Shown here piece by piece: positions 42,736 through 54,307 of a DNA stretch of 64,000 bases. Both the position numbers and the translations under genes were made by a program. The stretch lies in the NCBI GenBank assembly GCA_037176885.1, contig JAWWNJ010000045.1, positions 1,302,001 through 1,366,000 of the forward strand. Reading direction: 5' to 3'. The DNA is from Favolaschia claudopus (lineage: Eukaryota > Basidiomycota > Agaricomycetes > Agaricales > Mycenaceae). Below the pieces are notes generated by a model, which worked only from the letters and a program-made list of their open reading frames with translations, searched no databases and was not told the origin of the DNA. Position 1 is the stretch's first letter. Every line of letters begins with the position of its first letter.

Positions 42736-45700
42736 CTACGTCCCGGTGCGCCCAGCAGCCTTGATGACTCCCGAACCCAGAGTCGGCAGTGTTTTTACAG
42801 GGGAAGATTGCGTAGGCGACGGCAGGAAGTCGGCGCGCACAAGCCAGGCAAGGTATTTCCCCATCAGCTCTTCCGACACAGTGCTCTCCTGAGCTGCTTG
42901 CGCTCCGGAAAGGACGGCAACAGTATTAGTATCATCAAGCTCCGGCGACTTTGTACTTGTAGGGAGGTCATCCAGCACAAAGTGCAGGAGCGGAAAGAGC
43001 GCATTGTCTTGCGTCTCCATCACATGTTGCTCAAGGCGCCGCCGCCAGACGATATATTCGCACTGCGTGGTGCCGAAACCGTACTGTGCGAGCGGCCCAA
43101 GCAAGTCGTTGTAGCTCGGAAGAGGGCGTGCGGTGACGTGCATGACAGATAATGCGGCACCAGGGAGCGGTGCGACAGCGGCGAGAGTTGTACAACGCGC
43201 AACATGGTCAACGGGGACCATGTTAACCGTATTATTGATGTCGGGTACGAGCCCGAGCTGGATGCAGCCTTTGACAAGCCGCCAAAGGAAATCATCCGTG
43301 TTGGTAACTATTGACACCTTCAGTGAGGGGTACAAAAAAGGATCGGAACAAAAGACTAACCGGCAGTTGAAGAGTCACCGACAACATAGCCAGGTCGCAC
43401 AATGTGCCCTTGCAAGCCTCTTCGACCCGCTTCGAATAAAAGCTTCTCGGATACCCATTTGGTCTGGCCATACCCTGTTTTTAGAGTAGATCGAGCGCCC
43501 TCCAAATCGTCGATCTCGGGAACCCCGCGATACTGGGAGTGTCCACCGACCAATGAATCAGAGAGTTGCACATAATGTTCCGAATCGATGGCGGATGTAG
43601 AGGACACAAATACGACCAGCTTTTGCTTTCCCGCTGAAGCTAGATCGATCGCTGTTAATGTCGCTAGAACGTTTGCATTGCGAAGCTTATCATAAGGGAA
43701 GACCCAGTGAACCTGTCGCTCATGAATTAAGGTAACAAAAGTTGATGTTTACACAACGTACCAGGGCACCGTTATGAATGATGGCGTCCGCCTCCTCAGC
43801 GATCCTTTGCCAGCCACTCTTGTCAAGGCCAAAAAATTCGACACCCAAGTCACCGGTAACAACCTCCAGCCTGTCATTCTCGACCCAGTCGTCGTGCCAC
43901 ACTCCACGATCAACGGAGCCACTCCTGAGTCTGTCTAATCCATTGTCGGGGTTTGAGGCACGAACAAGGCAAATGACCTTCTTCACTCGAGCGGAGCGGG
44001 AGAGCAAATCCTTCAATACAAAAGCTCCAAGGAATCCAGTCGCTCCGGTCAAGAATACTGTAAGAGGTTTGATATTATAGTCTTCTGGTAACGCGGGGTA
44101 CGAATCCTGGAGGTGAGGTAGCAGTTTTTCCAAGTCGTCTCCGTATTCAAGCGGAGCCGCAGCGGGTGCTTGCTGAGCTCCCGGGACCACGAGCAGATTA
44201 CTGGACACCTGAGCGTCAGAGGAATTATACGAGAGACCGAGATCAGCGTTCCGAAGGGTTTCGACCGCTTCGACCAGCCCAGCAATAGTCGGTCGCTCGA
44301 AAACAAGTCCCAAAGGGGCGTCCACCACGAAAGCCTTGCGGATCTCGAATATAAGACGGGTAGCGAGGATTGAGTGGCCACCGAGATCGAAGAAGTTCTC
44401 ATCGGTGGGAATGGGTTGCGGCGGATTTGGCAGCATTGACGCCCAGATTTGACTGATCGTCTCTTCAGTGACGTTAACCTTGCGGGTATTGGGGGCAGCC
44501 GAGGCAGCCTGAGCGGTATCTGGGAAGGGAAGTGCAGGTTTATCAACCTTGCCATTAGGATTGAGTGGCATCCGGCGCAAGGGCACAAATACTGCGATGG
44601 AGAAATTAGACTTTCACACTCCAGATACGCCGAAGAAAACGACATACGAGAAGGTACACTGTAGCTCGGGAGCTTTTTCTTGAGATGTTCTCGAATGTCT
44701 TTGATCAGCCGACGATATTTCTTGATTCCTTCCACCAGTCCCTTCTCCTCTCCGTCCGTAACATCGCTCGCGTAGTCATTCAAGGCAGGCCCATCCAGCG
44801 GCACGAAATAGCTCACGAGAATCTTCTCCTCATCCTTGTCGCGACGCACCAGCGTAACATTTTCACGCACGAGGGGATGCTGGCTGAGATGTGTGTCGAT
44901 CTCCCCTAGCTCAATTCGGAAGCCACGAATTTTGACCTGATCGTCAGCCCGTCCAGTGCACTCGACAATTCCGTCCGGAAGGTAACGCCCAAGATCGCCT
45001 GAGCGGTACATTCGATCGCGGATGCCTTTCCAGTGGCGGGCCTCGGGGCCAGGAAGTCCGTTGGTAGGGTGACGAATTGTGTCCTTGCGTGCAAGGGCGC
45101 TGGTTGCAAACCAGTTGTCCACGAACTTCTCGGCACTCGCGTTGGCGTCGAGATAACCTTCAGCCAATCCTCCAGAGCGTACATAGATCTCGCCAACCTC
45201 ACCGACCGCGCAAGGCACAGTGCGGTCATTGCGGTTGACAACGAGGAGCTGAACATCAATCATCCCCGCGCCGGCGGGCATAATGTCTTTTTGAGTAGCA
45301 AGGAAGGTTGGGTCGCCGGAGACGGGCGGGATGGCGAAGTACGAAACAGCGCGTTGTGTCTCTGTCGTTCCGTACATGTTGATGATACGCACATTAGTAG
45401 CAAGAGCTTGCAAGCGGAGACAGTCACGTTTGGTGAGAACATCGCCAACGAAAAAGGCGTTCAGCAGTGAGGGGATCTGTCGGGTCGCCTCGGCAGATAA
45501 GAGCTGCCCCATTGCAGGTGTAAGATGCGTGATAGTGACCTCGCTGTTGGCCATCCACTCGGCCAGTCGTCCAGGAATCCCGATGTCGTCAGTGGTTGGT
45601 ACATGCAACTGAGCGCCAAAGAATAAAGGAGTGAACACTGGACAAGGCCGTTAGGCATTTGACAGCGAACGTGCTAGGGTACGAACTGTCTCGCTGTATC

Positions 45701-47282
45701 GGATCATGCGCGATACCACTGAGCATGGTGAACTTGGAATTCTCGTCCAGCCCGAAGCGCTCCCCCATCCATGGGAAGAAGTGCGTCAGACTGAAGTGCC
45801 TGCCCTTGACACCTTTCGGGATACCCGTACTGCCGGTGGTGAAGGAGAGTGTTCCAATGCTATCTGGACCTAAGGTCACGTTCGGGTCCGTGGCACCAAG
45901 GTGGGCGTGCGATTTCAAGACATCTTCCTGGTCGCCGCTGCTGCTTCCACCAGATATTTCACCGTTAGGAAGGACTTCTACTGCAGGAACCTCAACACGA
46001 ATCTGGAGATCGGACGCACAATATTCTCGGACTGTGGGATGGAGGGTCCCTGCGCCCTTCAAAATGACAAGACCTCGAGGCTGGGCCACCTGTAGATACA
46101 AAATTTGTCTTGCCGGTGGGTATGCGGGGTCTTGGAAGAAATCGAATAAGCAGAACTCCGGCCTGATAAAGATAAAGTAGTACCGATGACGGAGAACGTG
46201 GCCCCAGCCTTGAGGACTGCCATTACAGCGACAACAAGGTCCACGCTCCGATGGGCGTACACCATCACGACTTCCTCCCGCTGCACCCCTCCTTTGATAA
46301 GGTGGTGCGCCAGAATATTGGCCGCATTTCGAATTGCGCCGTATGAGAATGTGATCTTTTCCTGAATATCCGCGAGCGACGGCGCGGGTAGGCTTTGGAC
46401 AACACAAGGCCGTTCGGGCCATTGCATTGCATTGCGCGAGAAAACATCCGTGATGGCGCCTTTCCAGCCGCACCAATCAAGGTCCCCAACTGGATCAGGG
46501 AGTTGTGTCTTTTGAGATGTGGTCATCAAGGGGACGGATCCGACGAGAGAGAGTGGTGTCGATGCCACCTTTCTCAGCAGGGCAGAGAGTTGGTCGATGA
46601 CCATCGATATACGTGCGGGGGCAAACAAGAGAGAGTTGTAAAGAATTCGAAGAGATATACGGGGGGCCAAAGCTGCACGAGTCGAAGCTGGAGGACGAGT
46701 GACAAAGACAGTCAGGTCGGAAGTCAAGCTCGTAGAGCGAATGAAATTTTCCGTAGGTTCATCTGTCTCGTCGAAGAACCGTACACGGAAAAGCGGTACC
46801 GTCAACGTTTCGTCTTTGTTTTTATTCAGCTCCTTGGTTATGACTTCGAAAGGAAGCGCATCCGCCTCTGCCTCCTTCTCGACTTGCTGAACGCGTCGTA
46901 CAATGGACCAGAAAGGGTCAGAGGGGTCAACAGATAACCGTAAAACCAAGGGATCGCGCGCGGTGGGAGACGATGAACCGATCACAATGTCGGTGTCGCC
47001 TGTATACCGGTGTAAAAGCACGGTAAAGGCCGACAATAACAGATGAAAAGCAGAGGGGGGGATCGTCTGAGTTTCTGCATCCTCTTCGACGTTCACATCG
47101 CTGCTCTCGTCATACAACGCGAGCTTGAGGAGGGCAAGAGATGTTTGATCAGAGAGTTCGGCTAAGTGTGCTGCCTCTACCAACTTGTTAGAGCCAGATG
47201 GTCGTGGATAGTCTGTTGGAAGGGCAATCGAGGGAAGATTTTGAAGTCTGCCGACTACTCTGGCCAGCCTGGAGTCTCCCAT
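42736..47282 (-). CDS. LYS2: L-2-aminoadipate reductase (A-PCP-reductase)
   Basis: The fungal lysine-pathway enzyme that activates 2-aminoadipate as adenylate, loads it on phosphopantetheine and reduces it with NADPH to the semialdehyde. The start at 47282 gives the family opening [20 protein letters not shown]. The adenylation domain shows [45 protein letters not shown] and [20 protein letters not shown]. The carrier domain has [15 protein letters not shown], whose serine takes the pantetheine arm. The reductase has [19 protein letters not shown] and [13 protein letters not shown]. Several short introns interrupt the gene. Overall size fits the usual ~1,400 aa. It needs the phosphopantetheinyl transferase LYS5, not in this window. 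Confidence 0.95.
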
Positions 47283-47655
47283 CGAGGACGGTGAGAGAAA
47301 AATTCGAGTCAAAATTTTATGCGCGTTCGGACAACGTTCGGGCTTAGGTCGGAGCTCGACCGAAAGCAAACAAAACGCGATCACGGGTCGTCGCCGCGGC
47401 GCGCTGTTTCTGTCGGCCAAGATCGAACTTGCCAACAAAACGCGATTGCTCTTATGAGTATGTTAATACCAGCTGTGACCAGATACTATTGACTTGCAGA
47501 ATGTTTTTGACACGACATTCGCGTCGACCGGTATATGTTGGACATGATTAAGATACTGACCGACGGGATAAACCGTCGAGTGCGTGAGTGTGGGTTAAAA
47601 CGCCGTGTACAATCCCGCCGGCGCGAAAATGAGATACAACAAGAAACTAATCACT
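47283..47655. other. LYS2 promoter region
   Basis: 373 bp between the LYS2 start and the 3' end of the RBR ligase gene, both leftward. A short frame here is not supported. I see no certain Gcn4 or LYS14-type site. Confidence 0.4.
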
Positions 47656-50020
47656 TCACATCGGATGGAAATGTCTGCCCCGAGACCTCGATAACGCCTC
47701 AACATGTCTATCATAATCCTGCTCACGGCGGAAAAATCGTCCGCAACAGAAAAAGACAGGATGATGTCGGACATGCGAGAGATGGAAGCGCAAGTCCGCC
47801 AGCGAGTTCAGCCTGACATTGCAATACCCACAGACGAGATTGCGGATCATATCGGTCGTGAATGGATGACGGCTGCACACAATATCTAGTAAAAAAGGGC
47901 ATCAGTCAGGATTCGATAGAAGACAGGAACAAAATTCGTACTGGGATCGTCTATCCAGTCTAAGGAACCAGCGGCCCTACGGATAACAGCGGGCTGCGGT
48001 ATATATGGCGCTGGCGCCGGATTGTACGCTGGGGGAGGATGCACCGGAGGAATGGCGTTAGCCGCCAGTTCTCTATCGCGTTCTCTTTCTTCGAGCAACA
48101 TTTCTTCGTCCCAGAGGTCGCACGGTGGAACCCTTTGACACTGCCCTTTCGTCGTAGCAAGTGAACCACATTTGAAGCAAAAATGGGTTCCACATCTGTA
48201 GTCACTGAGTCGACGAAACGCAAGCACGAACCATTGGAATTCAACACACCTGCAGGTCATATGATTGCATCCAGAAACAAGTTCAACGAGAGACTTGAGG
48301 CGAAGAGATAAGCACTTTTTCATTGTTTAGCAGAAAGAAACCCCTCAGATACGCACTGAACAATTTGGACAACGGCGCCAGCGTTTCGCCTACGTTTGCA
48401 TTTCCGTCAATTAAGAGACTAAACCATCTCATGGAAAAAATACCTTGGCTAGTTCATGTAACAGACGATCTTCCGGAGATCTCTCGTCGGGGGGTAGAGC
48501 CTAGAATAACCTAAATAAACCGAAGAGAACAAATCAACGGTATCCGACCTGATATTGTTCGCAAGAAATATCTGAAACAATGTCACGTTGAGTAGATAAA
48601 CCAAAAATCGACAAGGATAGACTACCATTGTGCCAGGCGACACGGCAAGGTACACATAACAACAGCTGGCAAGAAGGGCAAACAGCTTGCGGGTTATCCG
48701 TTTCCTCTGGCGTCTGAACGATTGCCGAACATTTCGGGTTGGGACAATATAAGTGAGGTATCGAGTTCAACAGCTTTTGATGGTCCTGTATTGCCGAGTT
48801 CGAAACAGAAGAATTCGATACAATTTGGCGACATACCCATAGAACCATTTTTTCGGGACCCATGACGCGAGCAGCAATATCATCTGGGATTCCATCCATG
48901 AAATCGGTGATAGGACACTCGGGGCATCGGATTGGAAAGACAATGATCCCTGAACTTCCGGCACCTTTGCCGTCTGGATCTAGTTTGCTTTCAATATAGG
49001 TTGTTAGACATCCAACGCAGTATGCGTGTTGTTCCGGACATGGAAGTCGAAGGCCAAACTGAAGCCGGCTTGAGGAATTGGCGGAAAGCGATGCAGTGTA
49101 TGGTGAGAAGGTCGGCTGGAAAGCGTCCATGCAGATTCCACACGTCGTATAAATTGCTAGCTCTGCCTGAGGCTCTTGCTTGATTTTGATATCAGGCTCT
49201 GGATTGCGATTGTCAGATTGAAAGCGCTCAGAAATTATTCGCCGGCGAAACATACCGGATACCATGCGAAAGCGTTTCTGGCGGGGATTCATCCCGTCGT
49301 CAAACTCAGGTCTCTTTCCCTTGCCTCGCCCCATTTCAAAGTCATGCTGCTCTTGTTTGACTGAAATTGAATGTTTATTGTCCAAATCAATTTTCCCTTT
49401 CCCCTTTTCATTCAAATCCGAGGCCTAAAATGGTGAACGCCAATGTAGCAATGAACATAATTTTGACTAGACTACTTACCATGATGTGGTCGACGACATC
49501 CTGGCCGAGTAAACTACTCCCAAGTCAAAAGGAGATCGATCAATTAGGAAACTGTCCGCACCTTTCCGCATCTTGAACTTGGTCCGTATCCTGTCCCTCA
49601 TCGTCTACAGCCTGCAAACGTCGCGCAAACTCTGCATCAAGCATGAACTTCCTGGAAAATTCAGATGAACCCTCAGTGTGAGGTGCAACAATCGAAATGT
49701 GCCGACTTTTCCGCAGCCGCGACTTGCTGTGCGTATTGCAAGTCCGCAATCGTCGACGCCTGAACCCGTTGTGCAAATGCCGCATCGCTACTAATTCTCG
49801 CATCCGCGGCTAGGAAAGCTAAAGCAACGTCTGCGTCGTTCTGAATTACCGATGCCTTCGCCGATGCCGAAAACTTTGGGATTCGACCACTGGCGCGCGC
49901 GGAGACGGCAAAGACCTGGTCGAGTTGAAGGCGTTCTGCTTCTTTGGCAGATTCTACGGCTCGTAAATCTTCTTCAAGCAACTGGGCTATGAGGATTTCG
50001 CTGAGAATTTCGTCCGCCAT
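47656..50020 (-). CDS. RBR-type E3 ubiquitin ligase with extra C-terminal zinc finger
   Basis: The start at 50020 opens a helical, Ala/Glu-rich N-terminus (about 170 residues with repeated short D/E-A-x-F-A motifs). A basic linker follows, then RING1 (CGICMDAF, CPEQHAYCVGC, IRCPECP). The IBR reads LYCPNPKC...VCPSCQLLLCVPC with WHN, then SCEQYQALPP...DERSPEDRLLHELAK joined by introns. RING2 is CPNCSSLVELVSGCNHMTC, RCGTHFCFKCG, where the cysteine of NHMTC is the expected thioester residue. A final exon adds CGYCNVRLNSLADLRFHLSH and FFCCGRFFRREQDYDRH, a C2H2-like pair not usual in ARIH-type ligases. It would pass ubiquitin from an E2 to an unknown substrate. Many introns; the joins quoted keep frame. 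Confidence 0.82.
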
Positions 50021-50144
50021 GAGCGAGACCAGGAGAACAAAAGAAAGGAGGGTTTGCCGTGGCGGATCAATTTACTTCGGCTCCCCAGCGGCCTACCTTC
50101 CACCTTATCGCAAACTATTTTGCAAAGAAACAAATCCTCTGAAA
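50021..50144. promoter_or_regulatory. Compact bidirectional promoter, RBR ligase and dehydrogenase
   Basis: Only 124 bp separate the two start codons, which face away from each other, so both leaders and core promoters must fit or overlap here. No TATA box is obvious. Confidence 0.6.
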
Positions 50145-51801
50145 ATGAACGCGGTCTACTACCATGGCGTATTTGCGTTTCTCTTGGCCTCGACCGTTTC
50201 AATGGTTTCATGCTCAGCCCATTTGTTACACAGGTTGAGAATTTTGAAGTCCTCACTTCCGCCCCGATGGCAGAAGTACGCGACGACGAGGTGCAGATCA
50301 AGGGTAACACGATTCTTATATCACATTCGCATGGATATAAAATGGGGGTCCAGTTTCTTGTTGCGGGATATGTGGAACAGACAGGTCGGTACCTTGGCCG
50401 CCTGCATTCAAATCGCCGCTGATCACCAGTTGCAGCCACATCGCCAAGGGTGGCACGTTTTACTTCATGAATTTTTCTGGTTTTTGAACCCACTCGCTTA
50501 GGAGAATTCATCGCAAAGTTTCCCGTATGTTTTCCTTTTTTTGTTATGCTTCCAGCCTAGCCTAGACTGAATTATGTTATAGCTCATCCCCGGGTAAGGA
50601 TAAATAAATTCATCCACGATCGTCAACCCACGCTATTATATCAAGCCATGAACTCGTTGGTACCATCTCGAAACTAGGGAAATCCGTAACAGGATTCTCC
50701 ATCGGCGACAGATGTGTGGCTGATCCTGGTGTAACTGTCTGTACTTGAAGCCCTATTCTCACTCCCTTTCCTTCGACTTCTGAATAACTATGGCCAGTGT
50801 GGAAACTGCTTCTACTGCCGCCGAGGACAGAGCCTACTATGCCAAAACTTCGAAAGTCTCGGCGTCACCATGTCTGGAGGTTTTGCGGATTATGTTACAG
50901 TGTATGTATTATTTTCCCCTCGTTCGCACAGGGTTCGCTTGCCTACTTCTTGATACAGGGCAAGCAAAAAGGTCTACAAAATATACAACTTAACAGACGA
51001 AGACGCTACCCTAGTCGAACCCGCCGCCTGTGCAGTCCACGGCGCAGATCAACTCAATCTACCCGTTGGAGCGGAAGTACTTATCCTCGGCGCGGGGCCC
51101 ACAGGCCTCATCCTCTACCAACTCCTCAAACTCAATGGCGCATCCAAAGTCGTCATCGCGGCCAACAAAGGAATCAAAACCGACATCGCACGCCAACTTG
51201 ACGCCGCAGACGAATACGTCGAAATCGATCGTGACGCACCAGATGAGCATTGGGCGAAACTCAAGAAAGATTATGCGTACGGGTTTGACGCTGTTGTAGG
51301 CGCCGAGAATTTCTCATTCCTCATATTGAAAATTATAAACCTTTTGCCTATACTTATAGGTCGAAGCGACTGGTTCCGAAAAAGTCGCCAACGACAGTAT
51401 TAACTACGTCCGACGAGGAGGAACGTTGATGTTATACGGAGTGTACGCAAACGAAGCTCTGGTGCACTGGCCACCAGCCAAGATTTTCGGCGACGAAATC
51501 AGAGTGAGTTTTTCGTCCAGTCCGGTTCGCAAGACTGAAAAGATTGATGCAAGATAATCGGCTCCTTCGCTCAAGTATATTGTTTCCCGCGCGCCGTAGC
51601 GTATCTGGACAGCGGGAAAGTGCGTGTCAACGGAATGGTAAGTCTTCTCCGTGATAACATCGCGTCACCTCACCCTATCAATGCACCAACGACTTGTAGG
51701 TGACCGACGTCTTCTCCGTAAACGACTACCAGAAGGCGCTCGACAAGCTCGAAAGCAAGACAGCCCTCAAAGTCGTCGTCAAACCCGCTACGGCTATGTA
51801 A
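50145..51801 (+). CDS. Zinc-dependent medium-chain alcohol/polyol dehydrogenase
   Basis: An MDR-superfamily oxidoreductase. The 5' half is split into very short exons that, when joined in frame, read [57 protein letters not shown] and [11 protein letters not shown]. Next come [15 protein letters not shown] and [14 protein letters not shown]. These hold the catalytic-zinc residues (C of GICGTD, HE of PGHE) and the four structural-zinc cysteines. The later exons give [18 protein letters not shown], the nucleotide loop [27 protein letters not shown] and a C-terminus ending at 51801. Sequence style is that of D-arabinitol/sorbitol-type dehydrogenases, so a sugar alcohol is the likely substrate. 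At least ten introns. Confidence 0.85.
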
Positions 51802-51982
51802 ATTTCTAATTACCGTATTATTCTATCTATGTACAGAGAAAGCTAGATGGAGCATCGATACAGGTATATATGTATATCAGAGACGCGGATTCAGAATGCT
51901 ACACGTTAATACTTAGATACATCGCGTGAGTGAAGACCAGACAACAACAGCGGACACGACCCAGAGGCACCCTTCACAACCA

Positions 51983-53776
51983 TTAACCCCACTTTTGATG
52001 TACGCCATTTGTCCGAGGCACAGGTGCAGGCCACCCAGCAGTCGACGCATTCATATAGGCCGCAGCGGAGGGCCGCATCCGGCCGGGCTCGAACGGCGCT
52101 GCGCGGCTCGACAGCGTCGACGTCATGGCACTGGCAGCAGCCACCGCAGGTGCAGGTGTCGGCGAGGACGACGAAGACGAGTCCGATGGCGTAGACGTGG
52201 ATTTCAAGGACGAATGCCGTTGTGGGAGAGCATGAGTATATGGCACGGACGTATGGGCGGCGCGCGAAGAGGCGGAGCGTTGGTGTTGCGATTGCGAGGG
52301 GACGGTGGGAGGTGGTGGCTGATGGCGTGGGGCAGTCCACTGCGGGAACCCGGCACCAGAGGCGGACAACGACGTCTGTCCTGGCCGCTGGATGGGGATG
52401 GGCGACGGTCGGGTTAGTATGCCGGGTACTTGTTGCGGACGGGCCCATTGTGGGGGATCGACTTGCTCAAAGTCATCGCTCGTCTCTGGCGTATCCTCGG
52501 AGTACGCGTAACCCAGCGGGTCGGCCTCAACACGCTCGATCTCCAACTCGATCTCCCGAAGTTGCTCCTCCAAATCAGGAATCACGCTGCTCTCAAGCTT
52601 CTCCCTCTTCCCAGTCAGCCGTTCCATCTTATTGTTCAAACCCGTCAACTCGCCCTTCATATGGTCAAGCTTCCGCCTCTCCTTCTCCTCCTCGCGCTCG
52701 CGCTCCTTGCGAGCCCGATCAGCCTCCGCCTTGACCTTCCCATACGCATCCTCCTTCTCCGCTCTACACTCTCTCAGCGAAGGCAGCTCTGCCTCGACCT
52801 CCACCACGAGCTCCTCCATCTCATGCGTCGAAATCTGCGCGCGCTTCGCCGCCTCTTGCAGCGCCAGGACTTTCTGCCGCGCGCGATGTTCCGCGACGGT
52901 GTGTTTTTCCGAAGCGCGTTTGAGGATCTCGATCTCAGACCGTAGAGCCGCGTCTGCTTTTTGTGCGTCTCGACGGGCGGCTTTGAGGGAGGAGGTGAGG
53001 GAGTCGCGTTCGGAGGTGATCGCGGAGAGCGTCCTCTGCAGTTGGTTGAGGCGGTCCTCGAGGGTCAGCTGAGGATGAGGGGCGGCGAGAGGAGGGGTGG
53101 AGGGCATGGGAGATGTGGAAGGCGGAGAGTCAGTGTCGAAGCTGGCACTGTCCGCTTCTGGTACGCTTGTCGAGTTCGGCTCGAGGTCTGAAAATCGATA
53201 TTTAGCACGCAAAAGAAATTCAGGACTGAGTGAAAGCATGGGTTCGATGAAGGCCATTTCACAAAGACCTCACGCTTTCGACCTCGATAACCACTGTGCC
53301 CCAGCGCAAAAAACCAACGTACCATCAGTAACAACCTGTCTGCGTATTTGTCCTCCCTGCACCAAGGCCAGGTCGATGTCGTATTTCTTGCCAGGCATGA
53401 GACCGTAGATGATGATGACCGCCTCGTCGGTTTTGTCATCGATGCGTATGTACACGCCTTTCCAAGTCGCAGAATTGACATTGACGGATAGACCCTTTGC
53501 GAGGACTTCTGAGATAACCGACGGTTTCTTTTGCTCAGAATCGTCGGTATCATCGCCCCCGTCATCTTCGTCGTTGTCCTCGTCAGGCGGGAGTCCCAGA
53601 GATGCCAGAAAAGGTTCAGCTTCGGCACCAAAGTCGGAGAAATTGGAGGACAAGATGAAGGTGACAGAGACCGATGTAATTTCGCGAACAGAAAGAGACA
53701 AAGGCGGTTTTCCTGGGCGTATTGTATGCCATTCTGAGGTGGCCAGAGGATCCAGAAACGCGCCATCGGGAGACAT
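51983..53776 (-). CDS. Coiled-coil protein with Ser/Pro-rich tail, function unknown
   Basis: Two exons are frame-checked to 552 aa: 53323-53776 and 51983-53187, separated by a 135-bp intron with a CTAAA branch-like site near its 3' end. The N-terminal 150 residues look beta-rich and include an acidic patch (PPDEDNDEDDGGDDTDDSE) and IIIYGLMPGKKYDIDLALVQ, reminiscent of a fibronectin-III strand pattern. Residues 190-400 form a long coiled coil (LEDRLNQLQRTLSAITSERD, then REREEEKERRKLDHMKGEL). The tail is Pro/Ser/Gln-rich. I do not recognise a named family. It is probably a cytoskeletal or scaffold-like fungal protein. Confidence 0.72.
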
Positions 53777-54307
53777 GGTGAAAGTAAAGAGAAAGGGATG
53801 ATAGTCACGCGGCCAGTGCGCGGCGAGGCGCGGCGCCGCCGGCGGCCGTTGATCTCTCTTAAACTTCTTCTCCCATCTCAAAGCTTCAATACAGTACTAC
53901 TGCGCTCGTATCTGCCCTATCCGACATCTCTGCGCTCTCTGACTTGTTTAAAACATACTACTCCGCCCTGGAAATATTCTGTTAATTGGAAGATGATTGG
54001 ACAGTTGAACAGTTTGCAACCGCCGATACTACCTGTCTTTCTGTGTCAAAGTTCTCGTGAGCAGGCAGTATACGCATCCAGTCCGCTACTAAAGGGATTG
54101 GTTCATAATCTGCTCTGCGCCAAACAAGAAACCCAGATTGTCTAGAATTTCATTTTCTCAAACTCTAAATTTACGTGGAGTCAAGCCTCCCGTCCCGCAG
54201 TATGGCACTGATGGAAGCCCTTCCGCGAGGCGTTAGACGCCAAACAGACGCCGCACAGTGACTCCTTACCACCATCCGCTGCAGGCTAAACCTCGAGCAG
54301 CATTCAT
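53777..54307. other. Divergent intergenic region
   Basis: This lies between the starts of the leftward coiled-coil gene and the rightward GNAT-like gene. It contains one 115-codon frame without motifs, not called. Confidence 0.4.

Noticed and set aside
40547..47282. Secondary-metabolite cluster formed by the O-methyltransferase and an NRPS-like enzyme
   Set aside because: The NRPS-like gene matches aminoadipate reductase LYS2 of primary lysine synthesis throughout, so no cluster is implied.
50790..51801. Dehydrogenase beginning at 50790 without its N-terminal zinc domain
   Set aside because: The ATG at 50790 is out of frame with the zinc motifs; very short upstream exons from 50145 supply the missing domain.
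53188..53257. Start codon at 53257 for the coiled-coil protein
   Set aside because: It lies inside the intron; splicing at 53322/53188 joins the upstream 151-codon exon in frame.
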